IMG/VR virus record: IMGVR_UViG_3300037247_000653
Span: 1-44,005 of that record
Length of the DNA stretch: 44,005 nucleotides
DNA from: a virus
Direction: 5' to 3' (one strand)
Positions 21,762 to 28,648 of this stretch are shown here, in pieces. How positions within the stretch are numbered: the first letter of the stretch is position 1; each line of letters begins with the position of its first letter. A model generated the notes under the pieces. It saw only the letters and a list, made by a program, of their open reading frames with translations, was not told the origin of the DNA and made no database searches. Both the position numbers and the translations under genes were made by a program.

Positions 21762-22093
21762 GCGTCCACCTTCTCGCTGAAGTCCTTGATGCGCTTTTCT
21801 AGCCATTCGCCTACCACTGGCCTTAGCTCGGCCTTGACATGGAGTGCTTCTTCCTGCAGGGTCCGCCATTCATCCTCGCCCGGGGCATCCCCCGCTGCCG
21901 CACGGCCACTGAGGCTTAATTTTCTAGATTCCAGAGCAAGAACGTGAGCGTACTGTGGCGCGTGTTCAACAAACTCTCCCCAGTCGCGCCGACATTCAGT
22001 GCAGAGGCGATATGGGAAAATCCCTAAAAGCAAAACTGTTTCAGGGTAACGACCCTCGTTCCAAGAGTCAGACCTACATGCTTCACAGTGCAT
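21758..22093 (-). CDS. Zinc-knuckle plus helical protein (111 aa)
   Basis: ATG 22093 behind TAGGAGGAGAAACC. CEAC at 3-6 and CTEC near 31-34 form a zinc ribbon; the remainder is helical and ends EKVDA-stop like its downstream neighbour. Unknown function. Confidence 0.7.
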   Translation of the reverse strand: MHCEACRSDSWNEGRYPETVLLLGIFPYRLCTECRRDWGEFVEHAPQYAHVLALESRKLSLSGRAAAGDAPGEDEWRTLQEEALHVKAELRPVVGEWLEKRIKDFSEKVDA

Positions 22094-22104
22094 GGTTTCT
22101 CCTC

Positions 22105-22170
22105 CTACGCTAAGAACATAACGGCTATCACGAAGCCAATGACGGTGAGGGCCCAGGCAGCGGGGGTCAC
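22105..22170 (-). CDS. 21-aa single-pass membrane micropeptide
   Basis: GTG 22170 with GGAG seven bases upstream and a GTGA overlap with the previous stop; TAG at 22105-22107. The peptide MTPAAWALTVIGFVIAVMFLA is one hydrophobic helix. It fills exactly the space between two genes, and its stop lies just before the next Shine-Dalgarno. Confidence 0.5.
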   Translation of the reverse strand: MTPAAWALTVIGFVIAVMFLA

Positions 22171-22493
22171 GGGGAATCTCCGAGGGCGGCGGTGGCCTTA
22201 ACTATTGCGGGATGCAGCACCCTCAGCGCTCCCCTGCGTGATCGCCCCTTCGGGCGAAAGTGGGCCAAACTCCCCGCCCAGACCATCGCCTCCCTCGCTT
22301 CCCGCAGCGCCGCCCGTGTCGCCCGTAGGGCGCGGTATGCCTGTGGTGCATCGACGCTGACAACATCGAATGGTAGGAAGCGGGCGCTGACATGGAGGTT
22401 TGCTATAGCCAACTGACTCTCCGCCTTTTTTGCCCGCTCTAGGGCCTTCTCAATTTCCTCGTCGTTCATCCCTTCGTCTCCCCGCGTAGTCAT
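22167..22493 (-). CDS. Helical small protein (108 aa), paralogue of 14436-14738
   Basis: ATG 22493 (GAGGTG upstream, ATGA overlap); an ATG at 22469 preceded by GGGGAG is an alternative start. The dispersed element lies between the two. NDEEIEKALERAKKAE parallels the 14436-14738 protein, as does ALRATRAALREAREAM. Unknown function. Confidence 0.7.
   Translation of the reverse strand: MTTRGDEGMNDEEIEKALERAKKAESQLAIANLHVSARFLPFDVVSVDAPQAYRALRATRAALREAREAMVWAGSLAHFRPKGRSRRGALRVLHPAIVKATAALGDSP
22477..22490 (+). repeat. 14-bp dispersed element between two start codons
   Basis: TCTCCCCGCGTAGT. On the minus strand it follows ATG 22493 and precedes ATG 22469 by seven bases. Confidence 0.9.
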
Positions 22494-22975
22494 GGCAGCA
22501 CCTCTATCGCCGCCTGCGTGGCCTGCCTTACTAGCCCGTCAATCTCGTTGCGGACGTAGGCTTCGTCCTTGTAGCTATCGCTAGAGTGATGAAGGGAGGA
22601 CAAGCCCGGCACTGAATCGCCACTGTGGGCGCAGTCAAAGCCGATCCACCACAGACCAAGCGCGGTATCGTGGGGGAATGCATCCTCTCGGCCGGTGGTC
22701 TCCTGCGCCGGCAGAGCATCGTACTCCTCCTGGCTCCACTTGTCCTCGAGGTTCGACATTAGATATTCCCTTCGCTGGCGACTGATCCCTATGTGGGCTT
22801 TCTCGGGGCCACAAAATGTCAGACCGCCGTGGACTTCGGCATCAATGTCGTCGTACCACTTGCCGTGCCAGGGATGAGCAGGCGGTAGGCCAATGTATCC
22901 GCAGAGGTGGCCCATATCCTGCTTCCAGATGCTGCACGCTATATCGCCAATGACGTAATACGCAATCTCGCTCAT
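22490..22975 (-). CDS. Conserved phage protein (161 aa)
   Basis: ATG 22975 overlaps the previous stop. Sequence blocks CGYIGLPPAHPWHGK, DDIDAEVHGGLTFCG and LGLWWIGFDCAHSGD belong to a phage/prophage family whose pattern (HGGLT, WWxGFDCAHxGD) I recognise, although no function is known to me. The invariant His/Asp/Cys residues could form a metal or active site. Confidence 0.75.
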   Translation of the reverse strand: MSEIAYYVIGDIACSIWKQDMGHLCGYIGLPPAHPWHGKWYDDIDAEVHGGLTFCGPEKAHIGISRQRREYLMSNLEDKWSQEEYDALPAQETTGREDAFPHDTALGLWWIGFDCAHSGDSVPGLSSLHHSSDSYKDEAYVRNEIDGLVRQATQAAIEVLP

Positions 22976-23184
22976 CGGTGTGGTCCTCCGTAGGTTCCGC
23001 CACCAAGAGGCTGCTCATCCCAGGGTAGGGGCGGCACATACACCAGCTTCGGCTTCGGACAGTTGGGGCAGAGAGCGAGGACGTGCGTCGCCCACGCCTT
23101 ATCACGCTTGGAGAAGTTTGCTACCGGCTTCCCGACTGCGTTGACCATGTGGCCGCACGTTTCGTAGAACGCGAGGTCGCTCAT
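22972..23184 (-). CDS. Small Cys-containing protein (70 aa)
   Basis: ATG 23184 (GAGGTGGCGCG upstream) overlaps the previous TGA; the frame open to 23220 is not needed. CGHMVN near the start and CPNCPKPK at about 40 suggest zinc binding; Pro/Gly-rich tail. Unknown. Confidence 0.65.
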   Translation of the reverse strand: MSDLAFYETCGHMVNAVGKPVANFSKRDKAWATHVLALCPNCPKPKLVYVPPLPWDEQPLGGGTYGGPHR

Positions 23185-23471
23185 CGCGCCACCTCGCAGG
23201 CACCTTTCCTCGCCCGGCACAACTCACAGGTGGGCGTCGCGCAGTACCGCCCCTGTTCCTTAGACGGAGCGCCATTGGAACACTTGCGTTCCCCGTCAGC
23301 GGCAAGGATGGCGAGGCGGGCTTCATCGAACTCGGAATTGTAGACGATATCGAATAGTTCAGCCTTCTTGATGAGCAGCCGAAGCGCGTCGTACAACGCT
23401 GGTGCCGCATCGTGGAGCGAGCAGTAGACGATGACCTGGCCATCTACAATGTGGCAACCGCAGTCGGTCAT
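23181..23471 (-). CDS. Zinc-binding protein with APxLxDALR motif (96 aa)
   Basis: ATG 23471. CGCH and YCSLH at the N-terminus, AAPALYDALRLL as in the AAPxLLEALE small phage proteins, then C-x-C-x-x-C clusters (CATPTCELCRARKGAC). A fusion of this common helical motif with zinc knuckles. Unknown function. Confidence 0.7.
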   Translation of the reverse strand: MTDCGCHIVDGQVIVYCSLHDAAPALYDALRLLIKKAELFDIVYNSEFDEARLAILAADGERKCSNGAPSKEQGRYCATPTCELCRARKGACEVAR

Positions 23472-23713
23472 GGCGACGCCTCGATTGGGTTCTCCATCAG
23501 GTACTCGCGCCAGAGGGGAACGAGTTCGGCGCGACCATCAGCCCGCTCTTCCTCGGTTGCCTGCTCGTCCACGGTATTCCAAAGAAGGTGGGATTCCTCT
23601 GGGAATTTGTGGGCAAACTCCATGCCGAGCATGAAACCCGCGCCGGCCTCAGCCGTTATGTTGTCGGGCATACCAGCCACAGACAGGAGTTGCATAACTC
23701 TGGCTACGCTCAC
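23468..23713 (-). CDS. Hypothetical protein (81 aa)
   Basis: GTG 23713 (AGAGGTGGCGTC upstream). Helical and acidic (NTVDEQATEEERADGRAELVPLW). Ends IEASP-stop, a near-match to the shared EAS junction. Unknown. Confidence 0.65.
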   Translation of the reverse strand: MSVARVMQLLSVAGMPDNITAEAGAGFMLGMEFAHKFPEESHLLWNTVDEQATEEERADGRAELVPLWREYLMENPIEASP

Positions 23714-23907
23714 GACGCCACCTCTCGGATCTGGTCGGCTAGCGGCCTACAGAGCAGGTCGCCCAGCGATTTCTCCCCGCGTAGTTCCAGCCACGGCGCT
23801 ACCTCAATGCGGCAGCGGCGATTAGGGCAGCGAGCCCGTACCCCCGCGCCACACTTTGGGCACGACACCGTGGTAGGATGGTTCTGGGATGGCGATGTCT
23901 TTGGCAT
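23710..23907 (-). CDS. Zinc-ribbon protein (65 aa)
   Basis: ATG 23907 behind AAAGGAGGAACG. CPKCGAGVRARCPNRRC is a compact zinc ribbon; LELRGEKSLGDLL is encoded across a dispersed element (23772-23785). Unknown. Confidence 0.7.
   Translation of the reverse strand: MPKTSPSQNHPTTVSCPKCGAGVRARCPNRRCRIEVAPWLELRGEKSLGDLLCRPLADQIREVAS
23772..23785 (+). repeat. 14-bp dispersed element inside coding sequence
   Basis: TCTCCCCGCGTAGT within the zinc-ribbon gene, encoding LRGE. Confidence 0.9.
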
Positions 23908-23920
23908 CGTTCCTCCTTTG

Positions 23921-23943
23921 GCCGAGGCCCAGTGAGCCTCGGC
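23921..23943 (-). terminator. Hairpin before zinc-ribbon gene
   Basis: On the minus strand GCCGAGGC, a 7-nt loop and GCCTCGGC, followed directly by CAAAGGAGGAACG and ATG. There is no T-run, so it is an attenuator, processing site or mRNA-stability hairpin rather than a standard terminator. Confidence 0.55.
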
Positions 23944-23952
23944 TATCTCTCG

Positions 23953-24195
23953 CTAGAGGGCACCTACGTGGTCCGCGATGTAGGTAGCCCGCATCAGTAA
24001 TGTTTCGGCCTCCGCCTCGCACTCCACTAGTGTGTATTCGCAGCGAGCTTCCGAAATCTGTTCTGCTTTAGCGTCATCATCTCCTGGAGAAATGCGCTCC
24101 AGTTGCTGGCGAGCCGCATTGAGCTTGGCATGCAACGCCGCAAGCCTATCCTGCATGGTCTCCACCTTCGGTTCTGTTGTCTGCCCCTCTGCCAT
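23953..24195 (-). CDS. Coiled-coil protein (80 aa)
   Basis: ATG 24195 behind AGAGGAGGAACG and 12 bases after a dispersed element. Heptad-rich (MQDRLAALHAKLNAARQQLERI) and acidic. Unknown function. Confidence 0.65.
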   Translation of the reverse strand: MAEGQTTEPKVETMQDRLAALHAKLNAARQQLERISPGDDDAKAEQISEARCEYTLVECEAEAETLLMRATYIADHVGAL

Positions 24196-24207
24196 CGTTC
24201 CTCCTCT

Positions 24208-24221
24208 TCTCCCCGCGGAGA
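24208..24221 (+). repeat. 14-bp dispersed element (palindromic form)
   Basis: TCTCCCCGCGGAGA in the 34-nt gap between two genes, upstream of a separate strong Shine-Dalgarno. Confidence 0.9.
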
Positions 24222-24229
24222 ATCGCGGG

Positions 24230-24532
24230 CTATCTCTCTACCAACCGCCAGACCTGTATTCGCCGAGCGTGACCTTCCGGACGACGGGTGTGCACGAACT
24301 CCCCCGTGGGGACGAACTGGGACGAGCGTAGGATCGCGCCCCAGATGTTGACGTGGGCCTCAAGCGGTCTGGTGAGACGCGCTTGCAAGTCATCTGTGGT
24401 GACGGTCCCACGCTCCAGGCAGATGAGGCGGGCCAGCATGCGGGCCCGCGCCAGGAACCCCGAGTGGCGTTCCAGCGAGGCGAGCCCCGCGTCGCGGCGG
24501 GTACGGCCCAGGTCGAACATCGTCGCCTGCAT
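24230..24532 (-). CDS. Small winged-helix-type phage protein (100 aa)
   Basis: ATG 24532 overlaps the previous TGA; GAGAGGAT upstream. RRDAGLASLERHSGFLARARMLA, TVTTDDLQARL and NIWGAILRSSQFVPTG follow a family of small phage early proteins with a winged-helix fold ending in a basic W-x-L strand. DNA binding is likely; exact role unknown. Confidence 0.7.
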   Translation of the reverse strand: MQATMFDLGRTRRDAGLASLERHSGFLARARMLARLICLERGTVTTDDLQARLTRPLEAHVNIWGAILRSSQFVPTGEFVHTRRPEGHARRIQVWRLVER

Positions 24533-24714
24533 CACGCCATCCTCTCCGGCGCAGGCGCAGACTCTTGACCGTCAGGCGTCAATAGACCTCGGCGCCGCAT
24601 TTCGGTTTCCAGCAGGATGGCACCGAAGTTACTCTTGGTACGCCGCTCCTTCTTGGCCGCAGCTACCAGCGCGTCTACCACCCCGTCCCTCAGCCAGATG
24701 CCTAACACCTTCAT
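24532..24714 (-). CDS. Ribbon-helix-helix DNA-binding protein, candidate phage repressor
   Basis: 60 residues. MKVLGIWLRDGVVDALVAAAKK, ERRTKSNFGAILLETEMRRRG gives the strand, helix A, turn (KSNFG), helix B order of Arc/CopG/MetJ regulators, which bind short repeated operator sites as dimers. It is the first gene after the strongest promoter in the window and its transcript would be almost leaderless. I infer an early regulator; it is the best candidate for the protein that reads the dispersed 14-bp element, but nothing in the sequence proves that. Confidence 0.7.
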   Translation of the reverse strand: MKVLGIWLRDGVVDALVAAAKKERRTKSNFGAILLETEMRRRGLLTPDGQESAPAPERMA

Positions 24715-24723
24715 CGTGGTGCT

Positions 24724-24752
24724 AGAATATACCTGTCCTTAAAGTATGTCAA
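24724..24752 (-). promoter_or_regulatory. Strong leftward early promoter
   Basis: Perfect -35 TTGACA (24752-24747), 17-bp spacer, -10 TATTCT (24729-24724). The expected start near 24717 leaves about three bases before ATG 24714, and no Shine-Dalgarno exists, so the first gene is probably read from a leaderless transcript. Confidence 0.8.
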
Positions 24753-24950
24753 GTGGTTTAGTCGGGAGAGTTGTGAAGATTGATCCCTATTTTCAGAGGC
24801 ATTTTCTACGAGTTGATACAGCTGAGAGGGTGGGGCATCTGGGGGGTGTGACGATACGAGGGCTACGCTATCGTGGGGGTGATGCTGGCTACATAGCAGA
24901 AGGGTGCCCTCCTGGGCACCCCTCGCGCCAGTACATGAACCTAGACGCTC
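24753..24950. other. Intergenic spacer between lysis and early blocks
   Basis: Roughly 200 bp without a convincing gene. It contains a hairpin near 24902-24921 and the upstream flank of the early promoter. A plus-strand frame through it lacks a ribosome-binding site. Confidence 0.6.
24902..24921 (-). terminator. Terminator at end of the late/lysis transcript
   Basis: GGGTGCCC, loop AGGA, GGGCACCC, then TTCT on the minus strand, about 30 bp after the stop of the last late gene. Strong stem, short T-run. Confidence 0.65.
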
Positions 24951-25145
24951 TTAGCATACCACACTTCGCGCCCGCTTCGCAGCCGCACGCCGCGCCGCAG
25001 CCCGCTTGCCCATGCGGGTCATCACGGTGGCCGTGGAGTCGTTACTGTTGACGAACTCACAGGTGGCGCCGCACAGTTTACAGCGTCCCTCCGAGACGGC
25101 TCCGTTGGGCCGGGGGATGAGCCAATGGTGAACGCAGTCAGTCAA
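24951..25145 (-). CDS. Zinc-ribbon protein of the HHWLI-CxxCG type (64 aa)
   Basis: TTG 25145 overlaps the holin stop (TTGA). HHWLIPRPNGAVSEG, CKLCGATCEFVNS is a pattern (HHW, P-x-G-x-x-S-x-G-x-C-x-x-C-G, F-x-N-S) that I associate with small Chloroflexota and actinobacterial proteins. C-terminal 20 residues are Arg/Ala-rich and basic. Last gene before the late terminator. Confidence 0.65.
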   Translation of the reverse strand: MTDCVHHWLIPRPNGAVSEGRCKLCGATCEFVNSNDSTATVMTRMGKRAAARRAAAKRARSVVC

Positions 25146-25543
25146 CGTATCGAGGTCTTTCCCAACGTGGGCGGCCGCTTGGCGCGGTCGAGGTGGTCAC
25201 GGATCGCCTCTAGTTCACGGATAGCCAACGCCGCTAGCGGTGCCGCCCAGCGGTACTCCACGGGGATATTGATTGTCGTTAGTCCTACCAGGAGCTCTTG
25301 GATACCAGCAACCACGGCGGCGATGACGACGCCACGAGCCAATCCCACGAGCGGCGCCGGTACGCCCAGTCCTCGCAACGCGTTGGTTATCCTCTCGATC
25401 ATATCGTCACCTCCTGTAGTCTCATCGTCCTTTAGCATCCGGAACCGTTCTCGGAGCGGCCACATCCTGCGCTTGAACCGCCTGTCCAGCTTGCTCGGCC
25501 ACCAGGCATAGCGTTCTCGCCGCAGCCAGCGGACTATCCACAC
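25142..25543 (-). CDS. Holin candidate with two possible starts
   Basis: The frame begins at GTG 25543 (GGAG five bases upstream, overlap with the amidase stop) giving 133 residues. An internal ATG at 25402 has an almost ideal Shine-Dalgarno (GGAGGTGACGAT) and would give 86 residues. The short form has a hydrophobic segment (LARGVVIAAVVAGIQELLVGL) and a second weaker one. The long form adds 47 very basic residues. Holin/antiholin pairs with dual starts are known in other phages; I infer, not prove, the same here. Confidence 0.6.
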   Translation of the reverse strand: MWIVRWLRRERYAWWPSKLDRRFKRRMWPLRERFRMLKDDETTGGDDMIERITNALRGLGVPAPLVGLARGVVIAAVVAGIQELLVGLTTINIPVEYRWAAPLAALAIRELEAIRDHLDRAKRPPTLGKTSIR

Positions 25544-26613
25544 GGAATCTCCAGCATTTGGCCTACGCTCAGCACGTAGGGCGACACCATGCCGTTCAGG
25601 CTGGCTATCTCCGGCCAGCGGTTCGTATCGCCCAGCTGCCGGCCAGCGATGCCGCTGAGCCCATCCCAGTCACTCGATATGACGGTGTAGAGGCACTCCT
25701 GCGGCGCTGGTGCGGGTGTCGCGCCGGGGGTAGGCGGCGGTGGTGCGGGTGTCGCGCCCTCCAACACCGTCAGCCGTGCCTCAATTGCATCCAGGCGCTC
25801 CAAGATAGCATCAAGGTCTGTAGCCGGAGCTGGTGCTAACCCTGCCACCCAAGCGTCCTGTGAACCAACGAGGCAATTCCAGTCCTGGCTCTTGTTGACG
25901 TTGTCAATGTCACCATGCTCTAGGACTGTAGCCCGTACAAGTGGGATACCCACAGTGTCCCTGAGCCACCCGTGGAGGAGACGGCTGCTCGCCGCCTGTC
26001 TGGGAAAGTCCTCGATGCGCTTGTTGTCTGAACACTTGCCCTCGTGCTCGATGGAGATGGACCGCAGGTTCGGGTTGATACCGCCGTAGATCGAAATGTA
26101 TTGACCTGGGTCTAGCACCAATCCTTGAGTCCAGGCTGCATCCTCCAGTTCTAGGAACTGTATGATCTTACCATCACGACAGACACCGAAGTGAGCACTA
26201 GCAAAAGCTACAGGGTTATCAAACCAGGACTTCATACCCTCGCAGGAGCCCTCAGCTATATGGTCTACGATGACAATAGGTTGATTCTGACCATGAAGGC
26301 AATTGACGCCGCTGGGACCGCAGTCAACGTAAGCTGGGTTGTAGCCGAAGTTGCGGACAGGCCAATACTCGAACTCAATGCCGTTAGCGGCGGCGAACTC
26401 ACCGAAGGTTGGATAATCAACGGCGGCTCCCCCTGTGAATTGGATGAAGGCAATATCGACTGGATTCAGCTCACCCTGCTGGTCGCGTTCTAGATTCTTC
26501 AGGTCAAGCCCCGGTGTCACTTGGTCAATCGGGGAGTAGGGCAGCAGCAGTAGAAGCGCGAGGGTGAAGATAACAGCAGTACCGATGCCAATGGCAGCGC
26601 CTCTGAACCTCAT
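25534..26613 (-). CDS. Endolysin: signal-anchored N-acetylmuramoyl-L-alanine amidase with LysM
   Basis: 359 residues. A signal-anchor helix (residues 4-26) precedes an Amidase_2 domain (about 100-250): the zinc ligands are probably H118 (VIVDHIA) and H233 (VLEHGDID) with D244 (KSQDW), plus IEHEG at 189-192. A short coiled coil (265-285) and Pro linker lead to a LysM domain (about 307-358: YTVISSDWDGLSGIAGRQ). It cuts the amide bond between muramic acid and the peptide stem. The signal anchor suggests secretion by the host Sec system, as in SAR-type endolysins. Confidence 0.9.
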   Translation of the reverse strand: MRFRGAAIGIGTAVIFTLALLLLLPYSPIDQVTPGLDLKNLERDQQGELNPVDIAFIQFTGGAAVDYPTFGEFAAANGIEFEYWPVRNFGYNPAYVDCGPSGVNCLHGQNQPIVIVDHIAEGSCEGMKSWFDNPVAFASAHFGVCRDGKIIQFLELEDAAWTQGLVLDPGQYISIYGGINPNLRSISIEHEGKCSDNKRIEDFPRQAASSRLLHGWLRDTVGIPLVRATVLEHGDIDNVNKSQDWNCLVGSQDAWVAGLAPAPATDLDAILERLDAIEARLTVLEGATPAPPPPTPGATPAPAPQECLYTVISSDWDGLSGIAGRQLGDTNRWPEIASLNGMVSPYVLSVGQMLEIPCG

Positions 26614-26855
26614 CGTCCTAACCCCAGGAGTACACCCACAAGCACCATGGCAGACGCTGATAGGACGAACGCCAGGATGGCAAATAGGAGCAGCCCGTGA
26701 AAGCGCTGGGTAGTCTCAATCTGACTGAGCCTGTGGGGGATATGGTTCGTGACTCGTCGGTACATGAGGGTGACCATCTTGCCCATCACCCCATGCTGCG
26801 CCGTGACCTGCGAGATCAGTTCTTCGTCTATCTCATCGCTCAGGTGATTATCCAT
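26610..26855 (-). CDS. Single-pass membrane protein, second holin/spanin-like candidate (81 aa)
   Basis: Start overlaps its neighbour's stop; ends in ATGA with the endolysin start. Residues 53-79 form one hydrophobic helix (LLLFAILAFVLSASAMVLVGVLLGL) after a charged N-terminal half, a one-helix topology typical of some holins. Immediately upstream of the endolysin gene. Confidence 0.65.
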   Translation of the reverse strand: MDNHLSDEIDEELISQVTAQHGVMGKMVTLMYRRVTNHIPHRLSQIETTQRFHGLLLFAILAFVLSASAMVLVGVLLGLGR

Positions 26856-27006
26856 CGTCTACCTCCTGGTTGTTCACTTCTGTTGCGCCACCGTCACAGG
26901 GGATGAGATATTCCACCTCTTCATTCTCCCAGAACCCCTCCATCACAATGAGAAGCTCACCCTCTTCAATGGCCATGCTTTTAACCACAGCACTGTACTC
27001 AACCAT
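26848..27006 (-). CDS. Acidic small protein (52 aa)
   Basis: ATG 27006 overlaps the previous TGA (TGATG); TAA at 26848-26850 overlaps the next start by 8 nt. Beta-prone and acidic (EGELLIVMEGFWENEEVEYLI). Unknown, fits the tail/lysis operon exactly. Confidence 0.6.
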   Translation of the reverse strand: MVEYSAVVKSMAIEEGELLIVMEGFWENEEVEYLIPCDGGATEVNNQEVDDG

Positions 27007-27326
27007 CAATGTGCCGCCGTTGCCTTGATGGTCAGGGTGCCTACGGTCAACACCGTCTCGCTGCCCGCGTTGGTCCGCTTGGCTGCCCAGTAATATACCC
27101 CCGGCGGAAGGTCGTCGGAGTCCGTATCAGCGAAGGTGAGGGTGAATACGCCATTGGCGGCGTCCGTGATGCTCCCCGCTACCGTCATCAGGGCAGGGCT
27201 GCGGTGTAGGCGGTTCTTACGAATATCCCCGATGAGCGTGTAGCCAGTGATGTTTACGCCTGTCACGGTGACGGTGATAACGATGTCTTCCCCGGCGAAA
27301 AAAGAGACGTTATGTGTATCTGCCAT
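27006..27326 (-). CDS. Beta-sandwich virion protein (BppU-like candidate, 106 aa)
   Basis: ATG 27326. The order of strands (DIVITVTVTGVNITGYTLIGDIRKN, then GVFTLTFADTDSDDLPPGVYYWAAKRT) resembles the N-terminal domain of phage baseplate upper proteins and tail-fibre adaptors. Likely a fibre-attachment or decoration protein. Confidence 0.65.
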   Translation of the reverse strand: MADTHNVSFFAGEDIVITVTVTGVNITGYTLIGDIRKNRLHRSPALMTVAGSITDAANGVFTLTFADTDSDDLPPGVYYWAAKRTNAGSETVLTVGTLTIKATAAH

Positions 27327-28445
27327 CTAGTTCACACTCCCTGTCACACCAATAGCTGTCTTCTCGCTGCCCGTGACGCCAACGGCTGTGTCATTGGCGC
27401 CGGTCACCCCGATTGCCGTATCGTCAGCACCCGTAACTCCGATGCCGGTGTCGTCTGAGGCCGTCACTGCTAGGACTATCGCTTCGCTACCTGTCACCCC
27501 AATCTGCTTGACGTTCCAGACTGGTATAAGCTCGCCAGTTGCGGTAGGTTGTGTCCCTGCCAGAGCTATTAGGTACTTGAGCGTGAGTACGCCCGTTGCG
27601 GTAGGCTGGTTTCCAGTCAGCGCTATCTTGTACAGAAGGCTGAGGGCAGCCGTGGAAGCGGGCTGCGAACCAGTGAGCGCTATCTTATATAGAAGGCTAA
27701 GTGCCCCGGTAGATGAGGGCTGGGCACCCGCCAGGGTACGGAAGAGAGACTGCTTGGCGCTGAGCGTGGCAGATGGTGCGGGCTCTGAGCCCGTGAGGGC
27801 AATCAGATACTTAATGGCCAGGGCACCAGTGGAGGCGGGCTGAGCCCCGGCGAGGGCAATGACGTCACCCGTGTCCGCCGCTATCGCCCCAGTTGAAGCA
27901 GGCTGAGCGCCGGCTAGCGCTATTAGATACTTGAGAGCGAGGGCTCCAGTGCTAGCAGGCTGACTACCAGCCAACGACCTACTAAGAGTCTGTTCTGCTG
28001 AGATCGCCCCAGTGCTAGCAGGTTGCGAACCAGCTAGGGCTACGGAGTATTTGACGGCCCCGAGCGCGCCCGTTGAGGCAGGCTGCGAACCCGCGAGGGA
28101 GATGCCATACTTCTGGGTAAGCGCCCCCACGCTTGCGGGTTGGGCACCAGCAAGAGCGATGTTGTACTTGGAGCTAATCACACCTGTGCTGGCGGGCTGG
28201 GCTCCTGTCTGTGTTCGCTTCAGGGTTTGCTTGGCAGCGATGGTGGCCGAGGAAGCAGGCTGATTTCCCGCCAGGACATAGCTGACACTAAGGGCTCCCG
28301 TGGAGGCAGGCTGGGCGCCGGCAAGAGCAACCTCTACGGCACCCACCTCCTTGTCCGCAGAGGAACGCAGGCGCAGGTCAGTATCAGGGGAGGTTTCCCC
28401 CTTGTCAGTATCTGACCGTAAAAATAGGTCTTCTTCTGTAGGCAT
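27327..28445 (-). CDS. Tandem-repeat virion protein (372 aa)
   Basis: A short charged N-terminus, then about fourteen repeats of 17-23 residues with core AGAQPASTGAL (residues 41-308), then six repeats of about 10 residues with core IGVTGSDDTA (314-372). Built for a repetitive beta fibre or decoration. Placed among fibre genes. No known family. Confidence 0.8.
   Translation of the reverse strand: MPTEEDLFLRSDTDKGETSPDTDLRLRSSADKEVGAVEVALAGAQPASTGALSVSYVLAGNQPASSATIAAKQTLKRTQTGAQPASTGVISSKYNIALAGAQPASVGALTQKYGISLAGSQPASTGALGAVKYSVALAGSQPASTGAISAEQTLSRSLAGSQPASTGALALKYLIALAGAQPASTGAIAADTGDVIALAGAQPASTGALAIKYLIALTGSEPAPSATLSAKQSLFRTLAGAQPSSTGALSLLYKIALTGSQPASTAALSLLYKIALTGNQPTATGVLTLKYLIALAGTQPTATGELIPVWNVKQIGVTGSEAIVLAVTASDDTGIGVTGADDTAIGVTGANDTAVGVTGSEKTAIGVTGSVN
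27330..28325. repeat. Coding tandem repeats (QPAS and GVTG types)
   Basis: The QPAS units occupy about 27522-28325 and the GVTG units about 27330-27506. Unit lengths vary and copies differ at many synonymous sites, so the array is old or under slippage and drift rather than freshly duplicated. Confidence 0.8.
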
Positions 28446-28648
28446 TAGGGTCCCTGGATTTTAATGGCGAACTCGTCAAAGTCTTCTTGGAGATGTTCCA
28501 AATCGTGTTCCATATTTGCGATCATCACCTTGAAATAGCTCAGTTCTTTTGCGTTATCTGATGTCAGGTCTAACGCCACCTTGCCAAATAGCTGACGCGC
28601 ATCTGACATCGCTTTCTTGCCCTTCTGGAATTCCTGTTTCGTTATCAT
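28445..28648 (-). CDS. Helical small protein (67 aa)
   Basis: ATG 28648; stop overlaps the start of the repeat protein. Predicted long helix (KVMIANMEHDLEHLQEDFDEF), coiled-coil-like, may assemble with fibre proteins. Unknown. Confidence 0.65.
   Translation of the reverse strand: MITKQEFQKGKKAMSDARQLFGKVALDLTSDNAKELSYFKVMIANMEHDLEHLQEDFDEFAIKIQGP

Noticed and set aside
24746-25051. Plus-strand open frame across the intergenic spacer
   Set aside because: No ribosome-binding site, crosses the late terminator and runs antisense through the zinc-ribbon gene.
27330-28325. CRISPR-like array from regular repeats
   Set aside because: The repeats are codon-based protein repeats with no conserved DNA unit or unique spacers.
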